Source of the DNA: Lachnospiraceae bacterium | Lineage (GTDB): Bacteria > Bacillota > Clostridia > Lachnospirales > Lachnospiraceae | Assembly (NCBI GenBank): GCA_022792535.1 | Contig: JAAWBG010000021.1 | Coordinates: 43,837 to 107,836 of the forward strand | Length of the DNA: 64,000 nt | Direction: 5' to 3' | Shown: piece after piece, positions 19,791-29,668 of the stretch | Layout of the letters: each line of letters begins with the position of its first letter | Numbering within the stretch: the first letter of the stretch is position 1 | Position numbers and translations under genes: made by a program | Notes under the pieces: generated by a model | What the model was told of the DNA's origin: nothing | The model's input: the letters and a program-made list of their open reading frames with translations, nothing else | Databases searched by the model: none

Positions 19791-19817
19791 TCATCGGACA
19801 TAGTGTTGCAAAACTTA
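19791..19817 (-). promoter_or_regulatory. Sigma-D-like promoter (minus strand)
   Basis: Minus strand TAAG-N15-TCCGATGA. Confidence 0.45.
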
Positions 19818-19887
19818 AGTAATGAAAATATAAATTAATTTTTGTTTATAAAATAAAAAATTATTATAGAAAAATCAAAATCGACTA

Positions 19888-19914
19888 TAAAGTCTTAAAA
19901 AAATTGACCGATAA
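19888..19914 (+). promoter_or_regulatory. Sigma-D promoter of flagellin gene
   Basis: TAAA-N15-ACCGATAA upstream of flagellin; ~215-nt 5' UTR. Confidence 0.75.
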
Positions 19915-20096
19915 AGATAGTGTAAACAAAAAGATGCGGATTGATACAAACGCATCGCAGTTTTCGGATTGCTAACCTAGGGGCGTCTGGAAACTTGAAA
20001 ATACTTAAATAGAACATGATAGCCCATAAATAAGCGGGCGTCATCACAGTCGTTTCAAGATAGAATATGAAGCGGCTGGAGTAAATTATTTTATTT

Positions 20097-20135
20097 TGCA
20101 GCATGGAGGCTGCAGTATATTCAAGGAGGAAAATC
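20097..20135 (+). promoter_or_regulatory. Predicted CsrA-binding hairpin plus Shine-Dalgarno in flagellin leader
   Basis: TGCAGC-AUGGAG-GCTGCA (6-bp stem, hexaloop with AUGGA) then TTCAAGGAGGAAAATC Shine-Dalgarno. Confidence 0.7.
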
Positions 20136-20137
20136 TT

Positions 20138-21349
20138 ATGGCAATGATCGTACAACACAATCTTACAGCAATGAATTCCAACCGTCAGTTGGGTATCACC
20201 ACAGGTTCTCAGGCAAAATCATCTGAAAAATTATCATCTGGTTACAGAATCAACCGCGCAGGCGATGATGCAGCAGGATTAAAGATTTCTGAAAAAATGA
20301 GAAGTCAGGTTCGTGGTTTGAATCGTGCTTCCACAAATGCACAGGATGGCGTATCCTTAATCCAGACCGCTGAAGGTGCTTTAAATGAAGCTCATTCTAT
20401 CCTTCAGAGAATGAATGAATTGGCAGTTCAGGGTGCTAACGACACCAACGAGAACATTGACCGTGAAGCAATCAACGAAGAGTTAGATCAGCTGACACAG
20501 GAATTGGATAGAATCTCTACCACAACACAGTTCAACAAACAGAACTTACTGGATGGTTCTTTCCAGAGCAAAAATCTTCATGTTGGCGCTAATGCAAATC
20601 AGAAGATTCAGATCAGTATCGACAACATGAATGCTGAGACATTAGGTCTGAGAAGCATCAAAGGTCAGGAATTAGGCGATACACAGAAAGGTAAAGAGAT
20701 CTCTTCTGTTACCTATAAGGGAATGACCTATCAGTGGGATGCAAGCAAAACAGGAACCTCTAACCAGGCATTGGCGCTCAGCGACTTTAAGGCTGCTATC
20801 TCCAATAAAGCTTCTGATGATCAGTATGCTCAGCAGGTTTCAGGAACAAGCATATTTTATCTGCAGACAGGCGACAGCACTACTCAGTATGCAACAGCAG
20901 CATCTGCTAAGGCAGCTGACGTCAGCGTAGCAAAAGCAGCAGCATCTGCAGATTTTGCAGCTAGTTTCGAGAAATATGTGGATACAGCAAATACAGCTGC
21001 AAATGGTCCGACAGTTGCAGCTTCCGGTGAAGAATTCTCCATGGATAAACCAGGCGTTGACAGCTATGCAAGAGCAAATGCAACTATCACTGCTGTACAG
21101 AATGCGATCAACAAAGTATCTTCACAGAGATCCGCTCTTGGTGCAATCCAGAACAGATTAGAGCATACAATTGCGAACTTAGATAACGTAGCTGAGAATA
21201 CTCAGGCAGCAGAGTCCCGTATCCGCGATCTTGATATGGCTTCTGAAATGGTTGAGTACAGCAAGAATAATATTCTTGCTCAGGCAGGTCAGTCTATGCT
21301 TGCTCAGGCAAATCAGTCTACACAGGGTGTATTGTCCTTGTTACAGTAA
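20138..21349 (+). CDS. Flagellin
   Basis: MAMIVQHNLTAMNSNRQLGITTGSQAKSSEKLSSGYRINRAGDDAAGLKISEKMR...ILAQAGQSMLAQANQSTQGVLSLLQ. Confidence 0.97.
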   Translation: MAMIVQHNLTAMNSNRQLGITTGSQAKSSEKLSSGYRINRAGDDAAGLKISEKMRSQVRGLNRASTNAQDGVSLIQTAEGALNEAHSILQRMNELAVQGANDTNENIDREAINEELDQLTQELDRISTTTQFNKQNLLDGSFQSKNLHVGANANQKIQISIDNMNAETLGLRSIKGQELGDTQKGKEISSVTYKGMTYQWDASKTGTSNQALALSDFKAAISNKASDDQYAQQVSGTSIFYLQTGDSTTQYATAASAKAADVSVAKAAASADFAASFEKYVDTANTAANGPTVAASGEEFSMDKPGVDSYARANATITAVQNAINKVSSQRSALGAIQNRLEHTIANLDNVAENTQAAESRIRDLDMASEMVEYSKNNILAQAGQSMLAQANQSTQGVLSLLQ

Positions 21350-21392
21350 TCACAGAGGTAATGCATACAAGAATTGTTATAAGAAATGGAAT

Positions 21393-21425
21393 AAAGGAGT
21401 TGGCGCTGCCAACTCCTTTATTTGT
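21393..21425 (+). terminator. Rho-independent terminator after flagellin
   Basis: AAAGGAGTTGGC-GCT-GCCAACTCCTTTATTT. Confidence 0.9.
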
Positions 21426-21464
21426 AAAAAGATTAATAGGATAAATATATGATCGGAGAAAATC

Positions 21465-21803
21465 ATGGAAGAAAAGATTCAGTCATTATTTTATAAATTG
21501 CGAAATATGGGAGCTGCTTTTTTGATTTATCAAAAAAGAGATAATATAGAGGAGACAAAGAAAATAATACCAGAAATACAAGAATTTGTACTGTGGTTTC
21601 TGGAAGGAAATAGATTTGGGATAGAAGAGGAGCTTTATCAGAATATGAGCAGCAATCTCCTTGGTATCCTGGAAGATATATTGGCAGCGCTGCAACAGAA
21701 CGATATGGTATTATTGCATGATGCAACCAATAATGGATTGCTGGAATATCTTCAATTATTTGTGGAGACAGAACAGGAGGAAGAGGCAGATGACAGTTTT
21801 TGA
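21465..21803 (+). CDS. Small uncharacterised protein, overlaps Maf start
   Basis: 112 aa ORF between flagellin and maf; 14-nt overlap suggests coupling. Confidence 0.6.
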   Translation: MEEKIQSLFYKLRNMGAAFLIYQKRDNIEETKKIIPEIQEFVLWFLEGNRFGIEEELYQNMSSNLLGILEDILAALQQNDMVLLHDATNNGLLEYLQLFVETEQEEEADDSF

Positions 21804-23652
21804 GAAGAATCTGGAGGTATTAGCTGAGCATTATCCTGAGATGGACAAGATGATTAAAGATGCTCAGGAAAATCAGGAAGAGCCGATGCTTGAAATTCTG
21901 GAAGAAACTTCTTATGATGGGGAAAAAATTTTAAAGATTAAGAAAGAAAATAAGATTTGCTATTTAAATGGAAAACGAGATACAAAGGAAATGGCAAAAA
22001 AGTGGGTGGAGACTTTGGGAAAGCTGCCTAGAAATACACCCATATTGATGATGGGAGTAGGAAATTTTTCTTATTTAAAAGAGCTGTCGGAAAAGATGGA
22101 AGAGAGCCTTACCATTGTGATCTATGAACCATCCTTACAGATCTTTTTAAAATTTTTGGAAATGACGGATCTTCAAAAGTGGATGGAAAAGCATCTGATT
22201 GTTTTTTGGGTGGACGGATTGGAAGGTATGGATGCAAGAAGTATGCGGGATACATTGGTACAGGTTCTAAAGTATGAGATGTTGGATTATACAAAATACT
22301 TTGTATTACCCAATTATGAGGTATTATTCCCGGAAGAGACAGTGAGATTTGTGAAAATGTGCCGTGATGTGGCCTTAAAAGCTTTGTCAGGTTATGAGAC
22401 AAATAATATTTTTGCCGGGGTAATGGTAAAAAATCTTTTTGCAAATGCAAGGTATCTATGTGACGGATATAAGACTACGCAGCTTATAGAGGTGATTCCA
22501 AGAGATATACCAGGAATCGTGGTGGCTGCAGGCCCCTCCCTCAACAAAAATATTAAGGAATTGAAAAAAGCGAAAGGAAAGGCTTTTATCTGTGCTGTAG
22601 ATACGGCAATCAAACCTTTAATTCGGGAAGGAATTATTCCAGATATGTTTGCGGTAATTGACGCCCTGAAACCAGTGGAATTAGTTGAAATGGAAGAAGC
22701 GCGGGATATTCCACTTTTGTCCACATTGAATGCTGCTCCAGAAGTATTGGATTATCATACAGGAATGAAGTTTTTCTTTAATGAGGGGTATCAATTTGCG
22801 GAGGATATTTTCCGAAAAAGCGGACATAAAATGGGGGATGTATCCAGCGGGGGATCTGTTGCTACGAATATTTTTTCTCTTTTGTATAAAATTGGAATTG
22901 AGACAATTATACTAGTTGGACAAGATTTGGCCTATACTGGTAATAAGTCTTATGCAGACGGAACATTCAAAGATGTCATAGAGGAAGAAGATACCAGTCG
23001 TTTTATGATGGTGGAAGGAAATTACGAAGAGAAAGTTCCCACCCAGTTAGACTTAAAATTGTTTATTGATTGGTATAATATGTATATCGACCGGATAAAA
23101 GAACGGGATGAAAATTTTCGGGTAATCAATGCTACAGAAGGCGGAGCTAAGATTCAGAATACGGAACTAATGACTCTGAAAGAAGCCATTGAAGAGGTGT
23201 GCACGAAGGAAGTGGATATTCGTGCATGTTTGGAAAAGCTTCCTCCCATGCTGAATGATGAGGCAAGAGAATGGACGATTGAGTATTTGAAAGGTCTATC
23301 GGAAGAATTTCGAAAAGTAAAGAAAGAAACCAGAAAGATGAAAAAGCTGTATCAGAAACTAGATAAGATTAGTGATAAGAAAAATATTGATAAAAAAGAG
23401 TATTTGAGTATTTTAAAGAGAATAGAGAAGCAGCGTGAAGCGGTCGAGGGGGTCAGCGTCTTTCAATTGATCTCAATTACAATGAGTAATGCCCATTATA
23501 CCTTGCTGGGAGAACAGCATTTTCAGGAAAAGTCGTTGCAGAAAGAGGGGAAAGAAATTGCTGAAATGGGAATTGCATATGTAGAAGATGCGACAAAATG
23601 TGCGGCGGTGTTTGAAAAATATTCAGAAGAAATGTTTGGTGATTTGTCATAA
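21790..23652 (+). CDS. Motility accessory factor (Maf/DUF115-type) putative flagellin glycosyltransferase
   Basis: VVAAGPSLNKNIKELKKAKGKAFICAVDTAIKPLIREGIIPDMFAVIDA...SSGGSVATNIFSLLYKIGIETIILVGQDLAYTGNKSYADGT. Confidence 0.88.
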   Translation: MTVFEKNLEVLAEHYPEMDKMIKDAQENQEEPMLEILEETSYDGEKILKIKKENKICYLNGKRDTKEMAKKWVETLGKLPRNTPILMMGVGNFSYLKELSEKMEESLTIVIYEPSLQIFLKFLEMTDLQKWMEKHLIVFWVDGLEGMDARSMRDTLVQVLKYEMLDYTKYFVLPNYEVLFPEETVRFVKMCRDVALKALSGYETNNIFAGVMVKNLFANARYLCDGYKTTQLIEVIPRDIPGIVVAAGPSLNKNIKELKKAKGKAFICAVDTAIKPLIREGIIPDMFAVIDALKPVELVEMEEARDIPLLSTLNAAPEVLDYHTGMKFFFNEGYQFAEDIFRKSGHKMGDVSSGGSVATNIFSLLYKIGIETIILVGQDLAYTGNKSYADGTFKDVIEEEDTSRFMMVEGNYEEKVPTQLDLKLFIDWYNMYIDRIKERDENFRVINATEGGAKIQNTELMTLKEAIEEVCTKEVDIRACLEKLPPMLNDEAREWTIEYLKGLSEEFRKVKKETRKMKKLYQKLDKISDKKNIDKKEYLSILKRIEKQREAVEGVSVFQLISITMSNAHYTLLGEQHFQEKSLQKEGKEIAEMGIAYVEDATKCAAVFEKYSEEMFGDLS

Positions 23653-24311
23653 TGGGACAGGATTTGATTTTAATTGGTTCCGGTGGCTGTATGAGAGAGA
23701 TACTCTGGCAAATAGAAGAAAGGAACAAAGAAATTTTCACATGGAATATATTGGGCTATGTGGATAAACAGCCTTTTGTGAGCAATGGAAGTTCAGCTAT
23801 AAACGTGGGAGATATTTGCTGTCCTTATTTAGGCGACGATAATTTTCTACTGTCCAGACATCAGAAAACAAATGTGGCAGTCAGTGTAGGAGAGCCAGAG
23901 CTGAGAAAAAGGATAGTGGAGAAGCTAAAAAAGAATCATTGGTTAAAATTCCCCAATTTGATTATGAGTGATACCAGAATCTGCCAGGATACAGAGATGG
24001 GGCAAGGATGTATCATATCTATGGATTGCCGCATATCAACCAATGTTATTCTGGGAGATTTTGTTTTTCTCAATATTGCTTCTGTGATATGCCATGACGG
24101 AAGGATTGGAGATTTTACGACGTTAAGTCCAGATACAAAAATTGCTGGACAAGTCCGTATTGGAAGCCAGTGTGAGATTGGAATGGGCAGTAAAGTGATT
24201 CAGGGAACTGCCATTGGGGATCGCGTAACTGCCGGAGCAGGAAGCGTAATTGTAAAAGATATACAGAATGATTGCAAAGTGGCAGGCGTACCGGCAAGGA
24301 AGATCGGTTAG
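23652..24311 (+). CDS. NeuD-family sugar O/N-acyltransferase (hexapeptide repeat)
   Basis: LILIGSGGCMREILWQI...; left-handed beta-helix repeats; VTAGAGSVIVKDIQNDCKVAGVPARKIG. Confidence 0.82.
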   Translation: MGQDLILIGSGGCMREILWQIEERNKEIFTWNILGYVDKQPFVSNGSSAINVGDICCPYLGDDNFLLSRHQKTNVAVSVGEPELRKRIVEKLKKNHWLKFPNLIMSDTRICQDTEMGQGCIISMDCRISTNVILGDFVFLNIASVICHDGRIGDFTTLSPDTKIAGQVRIGSQCEIGMGSKVIQGTAIGDRVTAGAGSVIVKDIQNDCKVAGVPARKIG

Positions 24312-24399
24312 GAAAAATTAAGACGATTTTCCTCTCTGGGACAGAATATTAGCTGAAACAGGGATCTTTAGAGCATAGAAATAAAGTGAGGAACTGTAG

Positions 24400-25404
24400 A
24401 TGGGGATTGTAATTATTGCAGAAGCAGGCGTAAATCATAATGGCAGTCTGGACACTGCAAAACAGATGGTTTTGGCGGCGAAAGAAGCAGGGGCAGATTA
24501 TATTAAGTTCCAGACTTTTTGTCCAGAAAAGCTGGTGTCTCTGTCAGCTGGGAAGGCAGAGTATCAAAAAAGGAATACAAAAAATCGGGAAAGTCAATTG
24601 GAAATGCTGCAGAAACTGGCTTTGACACAAGAAGATTTTTTGGAGTTAAAGGAATATTGTCAAAAACAGGGAATTGGATTTTTATCTACGCCTTTTGATC
24701 TGGAGAGTATTCATTTTTTAGACAAACTGGATCTGGATTTTTGGAAGCTGCCTTCTGGAGAAATTACAAATCTGCCATATCTGCTTGAAATCGGAAAGAC
24801 GGGAAAACCAGTGGTAATGTCTACCGGAATGTGTGAGTTAGAGGAGATAGAAGCAGCAATAACTTGGTTGAAAAAAGCAGGAACAAAAGAGATTACATTG
24901 TTACACTGCAATACAGAATATCCAACGCCCATGAGAGATGTAAATTTAAGGGCAATGTTGAACCTAAAAGATATATTTTCTCTTCCTGCGGGATACTCAG
25001 ACCATACACAGGGGATTGAAGTTCCCATAGCTGCAGCGGCTATGGGGGCCTGTATTTTAGAGAAGCATTTTACTTTAGATCGAGCCATGGAGGGACCGGA
25101 TCATTTGGCAAGTCTGGAGCCGGAAGAATTGAAATCCATGATAACAGCAGTGCGCAATGTAGAGCGGGCAATGGGAGATGGAAGGAAAGTACCTTCTGAA
25201 TCAGAGAAGAAGAATATGGCCATTGCGCGGAAGAGCATTGTTGCAAAATGCGGGATCAAAAAAGGAGAATTATTCAGTGAAGAAAACTTGACAACCAAGC
25301 GGCCAGGGACAGGAATCTCGCCTATGAAGTGGTTTGAAGTAGTAGGAAAAAGAGCGGAGAGAGATTTTGAGACAGACGAAATCATAGTCCTTGATTCTAA
25401 GTAA
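24400..25404 (+). CDS. Nonulosonic acid synthase (NeuB/LegI family)
   Basis: IIAEAGVNHNGSLDTAKQMVLAAKEAGADYIKFQTFCPEKLVS...LHCNTEYPTP...SDHTQGIEVPIAAAAMGA; C-terminal SAF domain. Confidence 0.93.
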   Translation: MGIVIIAEAGVNHNGSLDTAKQMVLAAKEAGADYIKFQTFCPEKLVSLSAGKAEYQKRNTKNRESQLEMLQKLALTQEDFLELKEYCQKQGIGFLSTPFDLESIHFLDKLDLDFWKLPSGEITNLPYLLEIGKTGKPVVMSTGMCELEEIEAAITWLKKAGTKEITLLHCNTEYPTPMRDVNLRAMLNLKDIFSLPAGYSDHTQGIEVPIAAAAMGACILEKHFTLDRAMEGPDHLASLEPEELKSMITAVRNVERAMGDGRKVPSESEKKNMAIARKSIVAKCGIKKGELFSEENLTTKRPGTGISPMKWFEVVGKRAERDFETDEIIVLDSK

Positions 25405-25422
25405 AGAAAGGAAAGTATAGGC

Positions 25423-26877
25423 ATGGTGAGTACGGAAGAATTACAGAATTCGGAGAAGATTATAGATTATTTTTTAAATAATGTTGGAATGTTGGAGAAA
25501 GTTTCTGTTGCAGAAGGAAAAGATATTATGCAGCTGGCAAGCTGTACGGGGATTTACTGTGAGGATATTGACCTAAAAACCAAATCTCTCAGCTTATTAT
25601 ATTACTGCTGCTTTTATTTAAGAGAAATAGAGATAAAAGAGCTTTGGAATATTTATTGGCTCTTAAATTACATCACCTTTGAAAATAACAAGATAGAATT
25701 AAGAGGAAATTTAGATCAGCTTTACCGTTTTATTTATAAAAAAATAGAGAAAATTGTGACAGATATAAATACATATGAAAGAATAGAGCATTCTGGCAGT
25801 AATCTTGTGGTGATAACCACAAGCCAGTTTTTGGGTCCTAATCATGCGCCCACCAGACGTGTGATGGATTATGCTTATGCGATTATAACGGAGTTAAAAA
25901 AGCGGGTAATGGTGATTAATGATGCAGGTCTTCATTTTTATCCTTGTGAATCTTTGTCACAATATATAACGCCTAATTATTTAGAGGAATATAATGCTGT
26001 AAGTAATATGAATTATAGAGGAGTGGACATTCCCTTTATGCAGTTTCCAAGATATATGCCAGATATAGAAGGGATCCATGAGATGGTAGAGATGATATAT
26101 CAGATGCAGCCAGAGGTAGTCTATAATATTGGTGCTTCTTCTCTGGTATCAGACTTGTGCCAGATGTTTACGAAGACAATTTGTATGCCTTGTAGTAATA
26201 ATATACCGACCGCTATGAGCGAATATCTTTTAGTTGGAAGAAAATTAGTGGGTGATGAAGAGCGGTTAGAACGATTAGAATCCTATCAGAAAGTAATTGA
26301 GACGGTTGTAAATTATGAACTTCCAGAAAATACAAGAGAATATAGACGTGCTGAATTTGGTATTTCAGAAGACAGCTTTGTTGTTGGTGTGATTGGAAAT
26401 CGTTTAGATATAGAGCTGACAGATGAGTTTATTGACGTAATAGAAAATATTTTGCAGCATACAGATGTTCATTTTATAATAGTCGGAGGTATGAGAAACA
26501 ACAGTAAGATCGAGAAGAAAATTTCCAAAAGTGAAAGATTACATTTTACGGGTTTTCTGGATGAGGGTAATCAGGCAATAAAATTATTTAATATTTATTG
26601 TAACCCAAAACGAACTGGCGGCGGGCGTTCCAGTTTTGAGGCTTTGGCACAGGGAGTGCCGGTAATTACTTTAAAACATGGAGATGTATACCATACTTGT
26701 GGAGATGATTTTGCAGTGGATACTTATGATGAATTTTCACAGCAGATTGATCGTTATATAAAAGATCAGGCGTATTATCAGCAAGTCAAAGAAAAAGCGT
26801 TGAAACGTGCAGAAGTATTAAGTGATATAGCAGGAACCCAAAGAAGAATTTTGGAGGAAGTTATTTCAGATAAATAA
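25423..26877 (+). CDS. Glycosyltransferase (GT-B-like)
   Basis: FVVGVIGNRLDIELTDEFIDVI...NPKRTGGGRSSFEALAQGVPVITL; paralogous to 28133-29668. Confidence 0.75.
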   Translation: MVSTEELQNSEKIIDYFLNNVGMLEKVSVAEGKDIMQLASCTGIYCEDIDLKTKSLSLLYYCCFYLREIEIKELWNIYWLLNYITFENNKIELRGNLDQLYRFIYKKIEKIVTDINTYERIEHSGSNLVVITTSQFLGPNHAPTRRVMDYAYAIITELKKRVMVINDAGLHFYPCESLSQYITPNYLEEYNAVSNMNYRGVDIPFMQFPRYMPDIEGIHEMVEMIYQMQPEVVYNIGASSLVSDLCQMFTKTICMPCSNNIPTAMSEYLLVGRKLVGDEERLERLESYQKVIETVVNYELPENTREYRRAEFGISEDSFVVGVIGNRLDIELTDEFIDVIENILQHTDVHFIIVGGMRNNSKIEKKISKSERLHFTGFLDEGNQAIKLFNIYCNPKRTGGGRSSFEALAQGVPVITLKHGDVYHTCGDDFAVDTYDEFSQQIDRYIKDQAYYQQVKEKALKRAEVLSDIAGTQRRILEEVISDK

Positions 26878-26956
26878 GATATAAGGGGCTGATGATGAAA
26901 AAGAAAGAAATGGAACGGATTGTCATAATCAAAAGATGTATTAGAGGATTAGAAGT

Positions 26957-28111
26957 ATGGAAAAGAAAAAAATCTGTGTGGTATCTGCAACCAGGGCGGA
27001 ATATGGAATATTAAAACCCTTGATTATAAAATTAAAAAAATCTTCTGAATGGGAAACTCAGCTAGTCCTTACCGGAGCACATTTGGTAGAAAAATTTGGA
27101 AATACTTACCAGGAAGTGGAAGAGGACGGAATAGAGATTTTTAGAAAAATCTCTATTAATACAGAAGGAAACACAGATTATGATATTTCTCTGATTATGG
27201 CCAATGCATTAGTAGGATTTGGCAGGTATTTTCAGGAAGAAAAACCAGACCTGCTGATTGTATTAGGGGATCGGACGGAAATCTTGGCGATCTGTGCTGC
27301 AGCGGTGAATGCTCATGTTCCCATTGCTCATCTTCATGGCGGGGAGCTGACACAGGGGGCGGTAGATGATTCTATGCGTCATGCCATAACGAAAATGAGT
27401 TATCTGCACTTTGCATCCACAGAAGAATATCGAAGAAGGATTATTCAGATGGGAGAAGAGCCAGAACGAGTATTTAATGTGGGATCATTAGGTGTGGAAA
27501 ATGTATTAAGAGAGGAATTATTGGACAGGGAAGCTTTGGGAAAAGAGATAGATTTTCCAACAGAGAAAGATTACGTAATAGTGACTTTTCATCCGGTAAC
27601 ATTGGAACCTGGGACTGCTCACCGCCAGGTGAAGGAATTGTTTCTTGCAATGCAGTCAAGAAAAGATCTTTTTTATTTGATTACCAAAGCAAATGCAGAT
27701 GCAGGAGGAGCAGTTATCAATGCCTATATGGAACAGGAGGTGAAGAAGCATCCTAACATGAGATTAGTATCTTCTCTGGGGATGAAACGGTATTTAAGCG
27801 CAGTTAAATATGCCAGATTTGTTCTGGGAAACTCTTCCAGCGGTATTATTGAGGTTCCTTCCCTGGGCATTCCAACAGTCAATGTTGGAGACAGGCAGAA
27901 AGGAAGAATTATGGCAAAGAGTATTATATCTTGTGAACCGAAATGTCAGTCTGTGTTGGATGCAATAGAGCAGGCAATGAAGATGAAATGTGAAAAGTAT
28001 GAGAGTCCCTATGGAACTGGAAACACTTCGAAGCAGATTATCCAAATTATAAAGAGTTATTTAGAGATGAAACAAGTAGATTTGAAGAAGAGATTTTATG
28101 ATATTTCATAA
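26957..28111 (+). CDS. UDP/GDP-N-acetylhexosamine 2-epimerase, hydrolysing (NeuC/LegG family)
   Basis: KICVVSATRAEYGILKPLIIKL...VLGDRTEILAICAAAVNAHVPIAHLHGGELTQGAVDDSMRHAITKMSYLHF. Confidence 0.92.
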   Translation: MEKKKICVVSATRAEYGILKPLIIKLKKSSEWETQLVLTGAHLVEKFGNTYQEVEEDGIEIFRKISINTEGNTDYDISLIMANALVGFGRYFQEEKPDLLIVLGDRTEILAICAAAVNAHVPIAHLHGGELTQGAVDDSMRHAITKMSYLHFASTEEYRRRIIQMGEEPERVFNVGSLGVENVLREELLDREALGKEIDFPTEKDYVIVTFHPVTLEPGTAHRQVKELFLAMQSRKDLFYLITKANADAGGAVINAYMEQEVKKHPNMRLVSSLGMKRYLSAVKYARFVLGNSSSGIIEVPSLGIPTVNVGDRQKGRIMAKSIISCEPKCQSVLDAIEQAMKMKCEKYESPYGTGNTSKQIIQIIKSYLEMKQVDLKKRFYDIS

Positions 28112-28132
28112 AATTCCGGAAGGGAAGTCAAG

Positions 28133-29668
28133 ATGGATCAATCAGTTGAGTGGATTAAAAGGATTGTTAGATTATGCATCAGGGAATTTAGAACGGAAGA
28201 AGAGAAAAAAGAATGTTTTGCTGAAATGGAAAGGGAATATCTGCAATTTTTAGATATAGAAAAGAAAAACATTAGAAGGATCATGATGACGCAGTTTGAA
28301 ATAAATGACATGATTTATGTGCTTTCTATGATCATACAATATATGGATGTAAAAGATTTTCAGGAAGATTTAATGGAAAATATTCTCCGAGGAGATTTTG
28401 AAGGATATACAGGAAGTGTTCTGTTTTATCATACGCTGCCTTATATAAAAGGAGAATATAGAAGAAAACGTCTCTTATATAAAAAGAATATGATAAGTTT
28501 TGGGAATATGCTGGATATCAATTATCCATACATTTCTTTGGAACAACGAGAAAAGAAGCGCATTGTGATTGTTACAGGGCAGTTATTGGGCGTTAATCAT
28601 TCCCCTACGGAAATTGTATTAAATATTGCATATGTCTTGCAAAAACATTTGAGATGGGAAGTGCTCTTATTTGTATGTCCTTGTAACAGGAAGCCGCCAG
28701 AAGATTTATGGTATGATCCCATATATGAAAATAGCTTGAAAAAGTTTTCAGACAGACCTATGAAAATGGAATTTAAAGATGCTGTATTTCAAGGGTATCA
28801 AATTGATATGGGAGACACCAGTCTGAAAGAATACGGAATGATGTTATCGCTGATCCATGCCTGGAATCCATATTTTGTACTTGATATGAGCACAACGAAT
28901 GCAGTGGCGGGGCTGATAGGGAAATTTACCACATTAGTATCCTTTCCAATGTCTATCGAGTGTCCTATTTCAGAAGCAGAAATATTGCTCAGAATTGGAC
29001 AAATGGATGAAGAAATGGAAAAAGAGTATACAGAAATGATGGGAGAACATCAAAAGCAGCTTATTTTAGAAGAAGAATTCCCAGTTATATCAAAGACGAG
29101 TAGAAAAGATTATACACGGGAAGAATTAGGACTGCCGGAAGAAAAATTTCTAATTGCGATTGTGGGAAATCGTTTAGATTTAGATGTCACTGAGGAATTT
29201 GTTCAGATCATGAAAAAGATATTAACAAAAACTTCAAAGGCTTCTTTTGTATTTATTGGAAAGAAAAAAGGGATAGAGAAACATTTTACAGATGAGATTT
29301 TTGCAGGGAATGTTTATTATCTGGGATATTGCAGTGATCTGATGGGGACTTACAAGGCGTTGGATTTATACCTGAATCCTAAACGGATGGGAGGAGGTTA
29401 TAGCGGAGGAATGGCGCTGAGGGCAGGCGTTCCAGTTGTAACTTTGCCGGAATGTGACGTAGCATATAATTGTGGGGAAGAGATGATTGTCCAGAATTAT
29501 GAAGAGATGATAGATGACGTATGTTTTTGTGTAGATGATAAAGATTTTTATGAAAAGAAGAGGGAATGTGCAGGCAAATACGGGAAGAAAAATGAAGATG
29601 AACAACTTCTGCAGTGCGTGGAGGAAATCTTGGAGGGCGTTACATCGGTTATGGAAGGAAAGTTATAA
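28133..29668 (+). CDS. Glycosyltransferase (GT-B-like), paralog of 25423-26877
   Basis: GLPEEKFLIAIVGNRLDLDVTEEFVQIM...YLNPKRMGGGYSGGMALRAGVPVVTLPE. Confidence 0.72.
   Translation: MDQSVEWIKRIVRLCIREFRTEEEKKECFAEMEREYLQFLDIEKKNIRRIMMTQFEINDMIYVLSMIIQYMDVKDFQEDLMENILRGDFEGYTGSVLFYHTLPYIKGEYRRKRLLYKKNMISFGNMLDINYPYISLEQREKKRIVIVTGQLLGVNHSPTEIVLNIAYVLQKHLRWEVLLFVCPCNRKPPEDLWYDPIYENSLKKFSDRPMKMEFKDAVFQGYQIDMGDTSLKEYGMMLSLIHAWNPYFVLDMSTTNAVAGLIGKFTTLVSFPMSIECPISEAEILLRIGQMDEEMEKEYTEMMGEHQKQLILEEEFPVISKTSRKDYTREELGLPEEKFLIAIVGNRLDLDVTEEFVQIMKKILTKTSKASFVFIGKKKGIEKHFTDEIFAGNVYYLGYCSDLMGTYKALDLYLNPKRMGGGYSGGMALRAGVPVVTLPECDVAYNCGEEMIVQNYEEMIDDVCFCVDDKDFYEKKRECAGKYGKKNEDEQLLQCVEEILEGVTSVMEGKL

Noticed and set aside
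26881-26956. Small peptide gene between the glycosyltransferase and neuC-like gene
   Set aside because: The frame starting at the ATGATG simply runs into the neuC-like gene out of frame; no independent support.
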